NCBI RefSeq assembly: GCF_018613835.1
Contig: NZ_JAGGPM010000025.1
Location: 1-64,000 of the forward strand
Length of the DNA stretch: 64,000 bases
Origin: Arthrobacter sp. ISL-5
Lineage (GTDB): Bacteria; Actinomycetota; Actinomycetes; Actinomycetales; Micrococcaceae
Direction of reading: 5' to 3'
The notes under the pieces were generated by a model. It made no database searches. It was not told the DNA's origin and saw nothing but the letters and a program-made list of their open reading frames with translations. A program made the position numbers and the translations under genes. This document shows positions 51,813 to 60,973 of this stretch, one piece after another (positions within the stretch are counted from its first letter, which is position 1; every line of letters starts with the position of its first letter).

Positions 51813-53132
51813 TTACTTGAGGCCGAGCTGCTTGGTGGGGGTCCTGAAGGTTTCCTTGGCCGTGAGGGCCGAGACCGCAGCGATGGTGCAGATGACCGCC
51901 GTGAAGATGCTGATCTGGACCCAGCCGCCGGGCTTGATGCCGCCCATGGCAGCCACGATGGCGGGCGCAAACCCTGCCATCAGGAAGCCGAGCTGGGTGC
52001 CGATGGCCAGGCCGGAGAAGCGGACCTTGGTGCTGAACATCTCGGCGTAGAAGGACGGCCAGACGGCGTTCGAGGCTGCGTAGCCGCAGGAGAAGAAGCC
52101 GATGGCGGCGAGGAACATCAGCGGGACGCTGCCGGATTCGAGGCTCAGCAGGAACACGGGGGTCAGGACAGCGCTGGCCAGCGCGCCGTAGATGAAGACG
52201 GGCTTGCGGCCGATCCTGTCGGCCAGCTTTCCGAACAGCGGCTGGGTGCCCAGGGCCACCAGGTTTGCGCCGACCACGAGCCACAGGGTGGTGGTGCCGT
52301 CCACGCCCGCAACGGTCTTGGCGTAGCTGATGGCGAGGGTGCCGAACACGGTGGAGACGGCGGCGATGAAGGCGCAGCAGATGACCCGGAGGACGTCGCG
52401 CCAGTGGGACTTCAACAGGTCGGCCACGGGCAGCTTGGCGATCTGGGCTGACTTCTGGGCTTCCTCGAAGGCCGGCGGCTCGTGCAGGGTGCGGCGGATG
52501 AAGAACGCGACGATCACCACAACGGCGCTGAGCCAGAACGGGATGCGCCAGCCGATGCCGTACTTGATCTCGTCAGGCAGGGCGAGGACCGGGATGAAGA
52601 CGAGTGCGGCGAGGATCTGGCCGCCCTGGGTGCCGGTGAGCGTCCAGGAGGTGAAGAAGGAGCGGCGGTTGTCCGGTGCGTGTTCCAGGGTCATGGAGGA
52701 GGCGCCGGCCTGCTCGCCGGCCGCGGAGAGGCCCTGGCAGAGGCGTGCCAGCACCAGCAGGGCCGGAGCCCACCAGCCGACGGTGTTGAAGTCGGGCAGG
52801 CAGCCGATCACGAACGTGGAGGCGCCCATGAGCAGCAGCGTGAACATCAGGACCTTGCGGCGTCCCACCCGGTCACCGAAGTGGCCCAGGATGACAGCGC
52901 CGACGGGCCGGGCAACGTAGGCGAAGCCGAAGGTCGCGAAGGACATGATGGCCGCATTGGCGCCGGCATCCGGGAAGAAGACCTTGGGGAAGATCAGTGC
53001 AGCGGCGGAACCGAAAATGAAAAAGTCGTAGTACTCGACGGCGCTGCCGAGGAAGCTGGCAAGGGCTGCCTTCTTCGGGGTCCCGGCCGGGGCAACGGTG
53101 CCCGGCTCTACGGACGGGAGTGTCTGGCTCAT
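51813..53132 (-). CDS. MHS-family MFS transporter, likely for quinate, shikimate or related acids
   Basis: A 439-residue metabolite:H+ symporter of the ShiA/KgtP type. It has SFLGSAVEYYDFFIFGSAAA at helix 1, the loop GHFGDRVGRRKVLMFTLLLM, and the second-half loop GKLADRIGRKPVFIYGALAS. ATG 53132 has AAGGA 7 bases upstream; in-frame codons further upstream are not needed. It is divergent from the IclR gene and next to the dehydroshikimate/protocatechuate operon, so uptake of quinate, shikimate or protocatechuate is inferred from context. Confidence 0.87.
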   Translation of the reverse strand: MSQTLPSVEPGTVAPAGTPKKAALASFLGSAVEYYDFFIFGSAAALIFPKVFFPDAGANAAIMSFATFGFAYVARPVGAVILGHFGDRVGRRKVLMFTLLLMGASTFVIGCLPDFNTVGWWAPALLVLARLCQGLSAAGEQAGASSMTLEHAPDNRRSFFTSWTLTGTQGGQILAALVFIPVLALPDEIKYGIGWRIPFWLSAVVVIVAFFIRRTLHEPPAFEEAQKSAQIAKLPVADLLKSHWRDVLRVICCAFIAAVSTVFGTLAISYAKTVAGVDGTTTLWLVVGANLVALGTQPLFGKLADRIGRKPVFIYGALASAVLTPVFLLSLESGSVPLMFLAAIGFFSCGYAASNAVWPSFYAEMFSTKVRFSGLAIGTQLGFLMAGFAPAIVAAMGGIKPGGWVQISIFTAVICTIAAVSALTAKETFRTPTKQLGLK

Positions 53133-53247
53133 GGTGTTCCTTCGGTGTGACGACGTTGTCGCGGATGTATCAGGAGTGTTGCAGCCGCCGTCCGTGTTGG
53201 GGAAGGGGCGGCTGGAGGTCCTCGGACCCGGACGAAGTAGCCACATG

Positions 53248-53336
53248 GTGAGAGCTACTTGTGCGATACAGCAATGATGACTGTGAGGGCAGTCACCTGT
53301 CAAGAAATTTATTCACCATCTAGAAATAGCTCTCAC
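53248..53336. promoter_or_regulatory. Divergent promoter region with candidate IclR sites
   Basis: GTGAGAGCTA (53248-53257) and TAGCTCTCAC (53327-53336) are exact reverse complements across the gap between the transporter and iclR. TTCACCATCTAGAA (53312-53325) overlaps the second arm and resembles the site found before the pca operon. These are candidate operators for control of both genes. Confidence 0.5.
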
Positions 53337-53355
53337 ATTGTGGCAACATCGAGTT

Positions 53356-54219
53356 ATGAGTGTGAAAGAAGCCACAGGCAACGACGCCGGCATCCAGTCC
53401 CCGGCAGAAGCAACCGCGGACGGCCTGGACCAGGCTGCCAAGCCGGCCAAGGCGAGCAAAGACGATTCCCGGACGGACATGGTGGGCAAGGCCCTGGGCC
53501 TCCTCGTGCTGCTGGGCGATGAACCCCGCGGCGCGAGCGCTTCGGAGCTGTCCCGCCGTGCCGAACTGCCCTTCAGCACGACGTACCGGCTCCTGGGTTC
53601 GCTGACCCGGGACGGCTTTGTGGACTACGAAGCCGAGGGCCGCCGCTACCACCTGGGCCTGCGCATCTTCCAGCTGGGCCAGCGCGTTTCCAACCACCAC
53701 GGCTTCGCCGGCACCGCGCTGCCAATCCTGCGGCGCGTCACGGAACAGACGGGGGAGGCCACCATCCTGTCCGTCCGCGATGGCCACCACCACCTCACGG
53801 TGAACAAGGTGGACGGGCCGCAGACCTTCCGGGTCACCAGCGACCCCGGCCACCTCGGGGCGCTCCACACCACCTCGGTAGGAAAGGCGCTGGTGGCCTT
53901 CGCGGAGGAGGGCGAACGCGAGCGGCTGCTTGACGAACTGCCGCTGGAAGCCCTCACCAGCCTCTCCATCACGGACCGCGACGCCTTCAGGGCCGAAATT
54001 GACCAGGTCCGGCGGCAGGGGTACGCGGTGATGGACGAGGAGAACGAGCTCGGCATGCGCGCCGTGGCGGTGCCGGTCCTGAACTCCCAGGGGGTGGCCT
54101 TCGCCTCGCTGGCCACTGCAGTTCCCGTGTTCCGGCTCAGCATGGAGGCGCTCGTTGCCCTTGTGCCGCTGCTCCAGGCGGCCGCCGCGGAGCTCGCCGC
54201 CCGGCTGCCCCAGCGCTGA
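53356..54219 (+). CDS. IclR-family regulator of the shikimate/protocatechuate operon
   Basis: A 287-residue IclR-type regulator. The winged helix (about residues 45-105) reads KALGLLVLLGDEPRGASASE, LSRRAELPFSTTYRLLGSLT; the effector domain follows with TSVGKALVAFAEEGERERLL and GMRAVAVPVLNSQGVAFASL. It has a 40-residue polar N-terminal extension. ATG 53356. It lies between its divergent transporter and the operon it probably controls; the effector could be protocatechuate, shikimate or beta-ketoadipate. Confidence 0.9.
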   Translation: MSVKEATGNDAGIQSPAEATADGLDQAAKPAKASKDDSRTDMVGKALGLLVLLGDEPRGASASELSRRAELPFSTTYRLLGSLTRDGFVDYEAEGRRYHLGLRIFQLGQRVSNHHGFAGTALPILRRVTEQTGEATILSVRDGHHHLTVNKVDGPQTFRVTSDPGHLGALHTTSVGKALVAFAEEGERERLLDELPLEALTSLSITDRDAFRAEIDQVRRQGYAVMDEENELGMRAVAVPVLNSQGVAFASLATAVPVFRLSMEALVALVPLLQAAAAELAARLPQR

Positions 54220-54243
54220 TCGCCGGCTGAGTATTTTCCGGAA

Positions 54244-54262
54244 TTGTTCGTATCTAGAACAA
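54244..54262 (+). promoter_or_regulatory. Candidate IclR operator of the pca operon
   Basis: TTGTTC (54244-54249) and GAACAA (54257-54262) are an exact inverted repeat with a 7-base spacer GTATCTA. The half-site GTTCG is that of known PcaR/PobR-type IclR boxes, and ATCTAGAA recurs 0.9 kb upstream before iclR. It stands 110 bases before the first structural gene. Confidence 0.6.
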
Positions 54263-54371
54263 GAGTGCAACATATGAACTTCTGCTGTACTGTAATCCCT
54301 ATCACCCGGCCAGCGGCCGGCGCCACGGGCGCCCAGCCGGCCGAGTGCCGTTGTCAAAGGAGCCCGCACGC

Positions 54372-55253
54372 ATGAGCAATCGAACTGAGTCCTACCTCGT
54401 GGGACTCGTCGGCGATGGCGTGATGCCGTCACTCTCCCCGTACATGCATGAACGCGAAGGCGACGTCCAGGGCCTCCGGTACCTGTACCGCCCCATCGAC
54501 CTCCACGAGCTGGGCCTTCCCGGCTCGACCATCGGGGACCTGCTGCAGAGCGCCTATCGGATGGGCTTCAACGGCCTGAACATCACCCACCCGTGCAAGC
54601 AGCTGGTCCTGGACCACTTGGACGAGATCGCCCCCGACGCCGCGAAGCTGGGCGCCGTGAACACCGTGGTCATCCAGGACGGCCGCTTCATCGGACACAA
54701 CACCGACTTCTCCGGCTTTGCCGCCGCCCTCGCCTCCGGCCTTCCGGACGCCAAGCTGGACCGCGTCGTGCAGCTGGGAGCGGGAGGTGCCGGTTCCGCC
54801 GTCGCGTACGCACTGCTCACCGCCGGCGTCCAGGTGCTGGACCTCGTGGACATGGATCCGCAGCGCGGCGCCGAACGCGCCGGCGAGCTGGCCGGCTTCT
54901 TCCCGGACCGCACCATTACGGCCCGCACGACGGCGGAGCTGCCGCGGCTCATGCCGCTGGCCGACGGCCTGGTGCACTGCACACCGGTGGGCATGGCCGC
55001 CCACCCCGGCGTTCCGCTGGACATGACGCTGGTGGAACCGCGCCACTGGGTGGCGGACATCGTCTACCGCCCCATCGAAACCGAACTGGTCCGCGAGGCC
55101 CGGGCCAAGGGCTGCGACGTTCTCGACGGCGGCCGCATGGCCGTGGGCCAGGCCGCTGACGCCTTCCGCATCTTCACGGGTCTCGAAGCCGATGCCGACC
55201 GGATGCGGGCCCACTTCCTGGAGCTCATTGCCGCCGAAGAGGTGTCCGTCTGA
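54372..55253 (+). CDS. Shikimate/quinate dehydrogenase
   Basis: A 293-residue AroE-family dehydrogenase that would oxidise quinate or shikimate to the dehydro acid. Visible are substrate-site GDGVMPSLSPYMHEREG, GLNITHPCKQLVLDHLDEIA with the catalytic Lys, GHNTDFSGFAAAL, the nucleotide fold QLGAGGAGSAVAYALL and CTPVGMAAHPG. The acidic residue in VDMDPQRG after the glycine-rich loop suggests NAD rather than NADP, as in catabolic QsuD-like enzymes. ATG 54372. It overlaps the next gene by one base, so it belongs to catabolism here, not aromatic synthesis. Confidence 0.9.
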   Translation: MSNRTESYLVGLVGDGVMPSLSPYMHEREGDVQGLRYLYRPIDLHELGLPGSTIGDLLQSAYRMGFNGLNITHPCKQLVLDHLDEIAPDAAKLGAVNTVVIQDGRFIGHNTDFSGFAAALASGLPDAKLDRVVQLGAGGAGSAVAYALLTAGVQVLDLVDMDPQRGAERAGELAGFFPDRTITARTTAELPRLMPLADGLVHCTPVGMAAHPGVPLDMTLVEPRHWVADIVYRPIETELVREARAKGCDVLDGGRMAVGQAADAFRIFTGLEADADRMRAHFLELIAAEEVSV

Positions 55254-57169
55254 TGCGCACCGGAATCGCCACCGTGTGCCTCTCCGGCACGCTGAAGGAA
55301 AAAATGCAGGCCTGCGCCATAGCGGGCTTCGACGGCATCGAAATCTTCGAACAGGACCTGGTCACCTCGCCGCTGAGCCCGGAAGACGTCCGGAAAATGG
55401 CCGCCGACCTGGGCCTCACCCTGGATCTCTACCAGCCGTTCCGCGATTTCGATGGCGTCACGGAGGACGTGCTCGCCGCGAACCTCCGCCGGGCCGACGC
55501 CAAGTTCCGGCTCATGTCCCGGCTGGGCATGGACACCATCCTGGTCTGCTCCAACGTCGCCACCGCCACGATCGACGACGACGGCCTCAGGGCCAAGCAG
55601 CTCGCCGCCCTGGCGGAACTGGCCGGGGACCACGGCGTGAAGGTGGCCTACGAGGCGCTGGCCTGGGGCAAGTACGTCAACGACTACGAGCATGCCCACC
55701 GGCTCGTGGAAATGGTGGACCACCCCAACCTCGGCACGTGCCTGGACTCCTTCCACATCCTGTCCCGCGACTGGGACACCGCGCCCATCGAGGACTTCAA
55801 CCCGGATAAGATCTTCTTCGTCCAGGTGGCCGACGCCCCCAAGCTCTCCATGGACGTGCTCTCCTGGAGCCGGCATTACCGCGTCTTCCCGGGCGAGGGG
55901 CAGTTCGAGCTGGCCAAGTTCATGGGCCACGTGGTCCGCGCCGGCTACACCGGGCCGGTGTCCTTGGAGGTCTTCAACGACGTCTTCCGCCAGTCGGACG
56001 TCGAACGCACCGCCGTTGACGCCATGCGTTCGCTGATCTGGCTGGAGGAGCAGAGCGCCAAGTGGCTCGAGGCGAACGCTGCTTCCGTTTCGAACGGAAG
56101 CGCCGCCGACGGCGGGGCGGGCGCCAAAGCCGCCGGCCGCCGTCGTTATCCCATGGAACTGGCCACGCTCCCGCAGGTCGCCGAACCGGCCGGATTCAAC
56201 TTCGCCGAGGTCAAGGCCGCGGACACCGCCGCGCTGGAAACCGTTCTGGGGCAGCTCGGCTTCGAATTCAACGGCCGGCACCGGACCAAGGACGTGCAGC
56301 TGTGGACCATGGGCCATGCCCGGGTCATCATCAACGAACAGGCCCCGGGTATCGGGGACGGCTCACCGGCCCCGGCGATCGCCGCCCTGGGGTTCGACGT
56401 CGATTCCCCCGTGATTGCCTCCGCCCGCGCCCAGCAGCTCAAGGCCCCGGTTGTCCCGCGCAAGAGCCAGGCCAACGAGGAAGTGTTCCAGGGCTTCGCC
56501 GCCCCGGACTCCACCGAGATCTTCCTGTGCCAGGGCAGCCCCGACGGCACCGCCGCCTGGACCCGCGAGTTCGGCGGGGGGCTGGAAGTCCCGTCGGGTG
56601 CGCGCACCGCGGTGATCGACCACGTCAACCTGGCCCAGCCGTGGCAGCACTTCGACGAGGCCGTCCTCTTCTACACGAGCGCCCTGGCCCTGGAGCCGCA
56701 GCCCTACGCCGAGGTGGCAAGCCCCAGCGGACTGGTCCGCTCCCAGATCATGCAGACCTCCGACCGGGCCGTGCGCCTGGTGCTGAACCTGGCGCCGCTC
56801 CTGCAGCAGGACGGAACCCGGCACAAGACGTACCAGGAGCACATCGCGTTCGCGGTGGATGACCTGGTGGCCACCGCCAGGGCTGCCCGGGACCGGGGGC
56901 TGGATTTCCTGCAGATCCCGGCGAACTACTACGAAGACCTGGACGCCCGGTTCGGGCTGGACCCGGATTTCCTGGCCACGCTCCAGGACCTCAACCTGCT
57001 CTATGACCGCGACGCCGACGGCGAGTTCCTGCACTTCTACACCGCCACCGTGGGCAGCGTCTTCTTCGAAATGGTGGAACGCCGCGGCAGCTACGACGGC
57101 TACGGGGCGCCCAACGCCCCGGTCCGCCACGCCGTCCAGTACGACCACCTGCACCAACTGACCAACTAA
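55253..57169 (+). CDS. qsuB: 3-Dehydroshikimate dehydratase fused to a VOC/HPPD-like domain
   Basis: A 638-residue bifunctional-looking protein of the QsuB family, converting 3-dehydroshikimate to protocatechuate. The N-terminal TIM barrel (about 1-280: TGIATVCLSGTLKEKMQACA, DTILVCSNVATATID, FHILSRDWDTAPIEDF, metal-site VSLEVFNDVF) is the dehydratase; the C-terminal half (about 310-630: VAEPAGFNFAEVKAADTAAL, YQEHIAFAVDDLVATAR) resembles 4-hydroxyphenylpyruvate dioxygenase and may be structural. It bridges shikimate oxidation and the pca genes. ATG overlaps the dehydrogenase stop. Confidence 0.92.
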   Translation: MRTGIATVCLSGTLKEKMQACAIAGFDGIEIFEQDLVTSPLSPEDVRKMAADLGLTLDLYQPFRDFDGVTEDVLAANLRRADAKFRLMSRLGMDTILVCSNVATATIDDDGLRAKQLAALAELAGDHGVKVAYEALAWGKYVNDYEHAHRLVEMVDHPNLGTCLDSFHILSRDWDTAPIEDFNPDKIFFVQVADAPKLSMDVLSWSRHYRVFPGEGQFELAKFMGHVVRAGYTGPVSLEVFNDVFRQSDVERTAVDAMRSLIWLEEQSAKWLEANAASVSNGSAADGGAGAKAAGRRRYPMELATLPQVAEPAGFNFAEVKAADTAALETVLGQLGFEFNGRHRTKDVQLWTMGHARVIINEQAPGIGDGSPAPAIAALGFDVDSPVIASARAQQLKAPVVPRKSQANEEVFQGFAAPDSTEIFLCQGSPDGTAAWTREFGGGLEVPSGARTAVIDHVNLAQPWQHFDEAVLFYTSALALEPQPYAEVASPSGLVRSQIMQTSDRAVRLVLNLAPLLQQDGTRHKTYQEHIAFAVDDLVATARAARDRGLDFLQIPANYYEDLDARFGLDPDFLATLQDLNLLYDRDADGEFLHFYTATVGSVFFEMVERRGSYDGYGAPNAPVRHAVQYDHLHQLTN

Positions 57170-57201
57170 CCAACACCACCACCGATTGAAAGGAGGCTGC
57201 T

Positions 57202-58107
57202 GTGCCTGAAGACGTGAATCTCGCGACTTACAACGCCGACGCGCTCACCGAGGACCTGTCGGACGCAGTACCTGCCGAATCCGGGACTGCACCGCAGGCC
57301 GTCCCGGCGGAAGCGCCCCGCGTGGAAACCCAGCAGGATCTCAGCGCGGAGATCAAGGCACTCGGAGACGCCTATGCCCGGGCCCTGAAGGACGGTGCAC
57401 CGAAGGAAACCCAGCCCCGCCTGGACTTCGCCCCGTACCGCAGCAGCATCCTGCGCCACCCCACCAAGAGCCTGCACCACGCGGACCCGGAAACCATCGA
57501 GCTGCACTCCCCGGCGTTCGGACACCAGGACGTGCACGCCCTGGAGGCGGACCTCACCATCCAGCACAACGGCGAGCCGCAGGGCGAACGCATCATCGTG
57601 GCCGGCCGCGTGCTCGACGGCGACGGCCGCCCTGTAGCGGGCCAGCTGGTGGAAATCTGGCAGGCCAACTCCTCCGGCCGCTACATCCACAAGCGCGACC
57701 AGCACCCCGCCCCGCTGGACCCCAACTTCACCGGCGTGGGCCGCTGCATCACGGGCCCGGACGGCTCCTACCGCTTCACCACCATCAAGCCCGGCGCGTA
57801 CCCGTGGAAGAACCACCTCAACGCCTGGCGCCCGGCGCACATCCACTTCTCCCTGTTCGGCACGGAGTTCACCCAGCGGATCGTCACGCAGATGTACTTC
57901 CCGGGGGACCAGCTCTTCCCGCTGGACCCGATCTACCAGTCGATCGTGGACCAGGACGCCCGCGACCGCCTCGTGGCCTCTTACGACCACGACCTCACCG
58001 AGCCCGAATGGGCCCTGGGCTACAACTGGGACATCGTCCTGACAGGCTGCAAGCGGACCTGGACCGAAAACGAGGCGCTGGGCGCAGAAGGCGATGACCA
58101 TGAGTAA
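57202..58107 (+). CDS. pcaH: Protocatechuate 3,4-dioxygenase, beta subunit
   Basis: The iron-bearing subunit of the intradiol dioxygenase that opens protocatechuate to 3-carboxy-cis,cis-muconate. The 301-residue product has IVAGRVLDGDGRPVAGQLVE, IWQANSSGRYIHKRDQHPAP (first Tyr ligand) and KPGAYPWKNHLNAWRPAHIH (Tyr, His and His ligands). It has a longer, acidic N-terminus than Pseudomonas PcaH. GTG 57202 follows AAAGGAGG. It overlaps pcaG. Confidence 0.95.
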   Translation: MPEDVNLATYNADALTEDLSDAVPAESGTAPQAVPAEAPRVETQQDLSAEIKALGDAYARALKDGAPKETQPRLDFAPYRSSILRHPTKSLHHADPETIELHSPAFGHQDVHALEADLTIQHNGEPQGERIIVAGRVLDGDGRPVAGQLVEIWQANSSGRYIHKRDQHPAPLDPNFTGVGRCITGPDGSYRFTTIKPGAYPWKNHLNAWRPAHIHFSLFGTEFTQRIVTQMYFPGDQLFPLDPIYQSIVDQDARDRLVASYDHDLTEPEWALGYNWDIVLTGCKRTWTENEALGAEGDDHE

Positions 58108-58681
58108 ACTCACCGCAACACCTGGCCAGACCGTGGGCCCCTTCTACGGCTACGCGCTGCCCTACGACAAGGACCGGGAGCTGCTGGCTCCCGGCTCCCC
58201 GGGCTCCATCCGCCTCCAGGGCACCGTGTACGACGGCGCCGGGCACCCGATCCCGGACGCCATCCTGGAAATCTGGCAGCCGGACGCCGAGGGCGACATC
58301 GTCCGCCGGACCGGGTCCCTGGTCCGAGACGCCTACACCTTCACCGGCTTCGGCCGCAGCGCCGTTGGCAACACCGGCGTGTACACCTTCACCACGGTGA
58401 ACCCCGGACCCACCGAGCCCGGCGCCGCGGCGTTCATCTCAGTGGCCGTCTTTGCCCGCGGCCTGATGAACCGCCTGTTCACGCGCATCTACCTGCCGGA
58501 GAACGAGGAAGCACTCGCGAAGGACCCGCTGCTGTCCTCGCTGGACCCGGAGCGCCGCAAGACGCTGATCGCCCGCCGCGACGCCGACGGCGGCCTCACC
58601 TGGGACATCCGCCTCCAGGGTGAGGGCGAAACCGTCTTCCTCGACTTCGAGGGAACCGGAACCGAGGGTGCCTCACAGTGA
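58100..58681 (+). CDS. pcaG: Protocatechuate 3,4-dioxygenase, alpha subunit
   Basis: The partner subunit of PcaH, 193 residues, with the same fold but without the iron ligands. TPGQTVGPFYGYALPYDK opens it; LQGTVYDGAGHPIPDAILEI, WQPDAEGDI and the closing RLQGEGETVFLDFEG are family traits. ATG 58100 is chosen over ATG 58094 because AAGG then lies 8 bases upstream instead of 2. It overlaps pcaH by 8 bases and pcaB by 4, so expression is coupled. Confidence 0.94.
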   Translation: MSKLTATPGQTVGPFYGYALPYDKDRELLAPGSPGSIRLQGTVYDGAGHPIPDAILEIWQPDAEGDIVRRTGSLVRDAYTFTGFGRSAVGNTGVYTFTTVNPGPTEPGAAAFISVAVFARGLMNRLFTRIYLPENEEALAKDPLLSSLDPERRKTLIARRDADGGLTWDIRLQGEGETVFLDFEGTGTEGASQ

Positions 58682-60162
58682 CCGACTTCCAGCCAGCCGG
58701 CACCGACGGCGACGTCGGGCTGCTCAGCCCCGTGTCGGCGTCGCCCCTGGTGACGGCGCTGATCGGTGACCGAGCGGTCTTGGCGGCGATCCTCGCCGTC
58801 GAGGCCGGCTGGGCCGCCGTGCTGGACCGGGCCGGCCTGGCGCCGGCCGGTTCCGCGGCGGTGGTGGCCCACGCGGCCGACGCGTCGCGCTACGACGTTG
58901 CCGGCATCGCGCTGCGGGCGCAGGGCGGCGGCAACCCGGTCATCCCGCTGCTGGCCGACCTGCTGGCCCAGGTCAAGGCCCTGGACACCGGCAACATCGG
59001 CGCCGCCGGTGTTGGTGCACTGGGTGCGGTGCACACCTCGCTGACCAGCCAGGACGTGCTGGACACGGCGCTCATGCTGCTGGCACGGAACACGGTTTCG
59101 GCCCTGCTGGCCGATGTCAGGGGCACGACGACGGCGCTCGCCCGCCTGGCGGAGCAGCATGCGGACACGCTCTGCGTGGGCCGGAGCCTGACGCAGCATT
59201 CGCTGCCGTTCACGTTTGGACTCAAGGCCGCGCAGTGGTTCCACGGGCTGGCCGCCGCGGCGCGCAGGCTCGAGGCGCTGGAACTGCCCGTGCAGACCGG
59301 CGGCGCGGCCGGCACGCTGGCCGCCGGCACCGTCCTCACCTCCGGGTCGGCGTCGGATCCCTTCAGCCTGTCGGATCAGCTCGCCGCGCAGCTGGGCCTC
59401 GCCGCCACACCGGCCCCGTGGCACACCAACCGGCTCGCCGTCACCTCCCTGGGCGACGCCCTGGCCGGTGTGACGGATGCGCTGGGCAAGATTGCCTCCG
59501 ACGTCCTGTTCCTGAGCCGGCCCGAGGTGGCCGAACTGGCCGAACCCCGGGCGCCGGGCCGCGGCGTTTCCTCGGCCATGCCGCAGAAGCAGAACCCGGT
59601 GCTGTCGGTGCTGGTCCGCAGCGCGGCGCTCCGGGCCCCCGGCCTGGCCGCCCAGCTGCACCTTGCTGCCGCCAACTTCAACGACGAACGCCCCGACGGC
59701 GCCTGGCACACCGAATGGCCCGCCCTGCGCGAGCTGCTCGGACTGGCCCTCGGAGCGGCCGGACACCTCCGCGCACTGGCTGAAGGGCTGCAGGTTTTCC
59801 CGGAGGGCATGCGCCGCAACCTGGACCTGTCCGGGCCCCTGCTCCTGAGCGAGGGCGTGTCCGCTGCCGTGGCGCCGCTGCTCGCCGTTGACGGATCCGG
59901 CGCCGATGGCAAGCAGCAGCTGCAGGCTGCGGTGGCCCGGACCCTGCAGGCACCCGCCGCCGAGCAGGCGGACACCTACCGGCGGCTCCTCCGTGCGGCC
60001 GTCCCCGCGGACCGGCTCTCCGACGACAAACTCGAAGAGCTGCTGGACCCCGCGAGCTACCTCGGCCAGGCCGCCGGGATCTCGCGGCGGATCCTGGCCG
60101 CCTTCCCGGACTTTGCGCCTACCCCACCCGAAAAAGACGGAAACGGAGACTCCCGTGGCTAG
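58678..60162 (+). CDS. pcaB: 3-Carboxy-cis,cis-muconate cycloisomerase
   Basis: A 494-residue fumarase/aspartase-superfamily enzyme that lactonises 3-carboxymuconate. SPLVTALIGDRAVLAAILAV opens it, HTSLTSQDVLDTALMLLARN and RSLTQHSLPFTFGLKAAQW follow, and the superfamily signature is SSAMPQKQNPV at about residue 300. GTG 58678 overlaps the pcaG stop. The C-terminal extension of about 40 residues is normal in actinobacteria. It overlaps pcaD by 8 bases. Confidence 0.94.
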   Translation: MTDFQPAGTDGDVGLLSPVSASPLVTALIGDRAVLAAILAVEAGWAAVLDRAGLAPAGSAAVVAHAADASRYDVAGIALRAQGGGNPVIPLLADLLAQVKALDTGNIGAAGVGALGAVHTSLTSQDVLDTALMLLARNTVSALLADVRGTTTALARLAEQHADTLCVGRSLTQHSLPFTFGLKAAQWFHGLAAAARRLEALELPVQTGGAAGTLAAGTVLTSGSASDPFSLSDQLAAQLGLAATPAPWHTNRLAVTSLGDALAGVTDALGKIASDVLFLSRPEVAELAEPRAPGRGVSSAMPQKQNPVLSVLVRSAALRAPGLAAQLHLAAANFNDERPDGAWHTEWPALRELLGLALGAAGHLRALAEGLQVFPEGMRRNLDLSGPLLLSEGVSAAVAPLLAVDGSGADGKQQLQAAVARTLQAPAAEQADTYRRLLRAAVPADRLSDDKLEELLDPASYLGQAAGISRRILAAFPDFAPTPPEKDGNGDSRG

Positions 60163-60973
60163 ACCAACACTGAAGGCAGTGCTGCTTTCTCCCCAGCGCA
60201 CACTAGGCGACAAACCCCTCCTGATCGTGGGACCGTCGCTGGGCACCTCCTCGGTGCTGTGGGCGCAGGCCGGTTCCCTCCTGGCCGACGGCTTCGACGT
60301 CGTCGCCTGGGACTTGCCCGGCCACGGCGTCTCTCCGGCCGCTACGGAACCGTTCAGCGTCGCGGAACTGGCGGACGCCGTCGTCGAACTTGCCGACTCG
60401 ATCGCCCCCGGCGAGACGTTCCACTACGCTGGGGTTTCGCTGGGCGGGGCCACCGGCCTGCAGCTCGCTATCAAACACGGCGACCGGCTGAAGAGCCTCT
60501 CCGTGCAGTGCTCCGGCGCCAAGCTGGGCACGCCCGAAGCCTGGCGGGAACGCGCGGAAACGGTCCGCACCCAAGGCACCCCCGTGATGATCCAGGGCTC
60601 GGCCGGGCGCTGGTTCGCACCCGGATTCATGGACCGCGAGCCGGAGCTGAGCAGCCAGCTGCTGCACTCCCTGCGCGACACCGACCGCTTCAGTTACGCC
60701 TTCTGCTGCGAGGCCCTGGCCGGCTTCGACGTCCGGGACCAGCTCGGCAGCATCACCGTCCCCACCCAGGCGGTGGCCGGCGCGGAGGACTCTGTTGCGC
60801 CGCCGTCGGTCGCGCAGGAAATCGCGGACGGCATCACCGCCGGGGGAGGCACGGCCTCGGCCGTCACCCTCGGAGGCGTGGCGCACCTGGCACCCGCCGA
60901 AGCGCCCGGCCACGTTGCCGATCTGCTGCGGACCCTCATCACGTGGAGCGAATCCCGCGGGGCTGCCAAGTGA
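60155..60973 (+). CDS. pcaD: 3-Oxoadipate enol-lactonase
   Basis: A 272-residue alpha/beta hydrolase that opens the enol-lactone to beta-ketoadipate. The nucleophile lies in YAGVSLGGATGLQLAIKHGD (GxSxG), the catalytic His in GGVAHLAPAEAPG, and the first strands are LLIVGPSLGTSSVLWAQAG. GTG 60155 has GGAG about 8 bases upstream and overlaps pcaB. In many actinobacteria PcaD is fused to PcaC as PcaL; here the two are separate but overlap by 4 bases. Confidence 0.93.
   Translation: MARPTLKAVLLSPQRTLGDKPLLIVGPSLGTSSVLWAQAGSLLADGFDVVAWDLPGHGVSPAATEPFSVAELADAVVELADSIAPGETFHYAGVSLGGATGLQLAIKHGDRLKSLSVQCSGAKLGTPEAWRERAETVRTQGTPVMIQGSAGRWFAPGFMDREPELSSQLLHSLRDTDRFSYAFCCEALAGFDVRDQLGSITVPTQAVAGAEDSVAPPSVAQEIADGITAGGGTASAVTLGGVAHLAPAEAPGHVADLLRTLITWSESRGAAK

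Noticed and set aside
58489..60246. 585-codon open frame antisense to pcaB
   Set aside because: Shadow of a GC-rich gene; Arg/Gly/Gln-rich with no domain.
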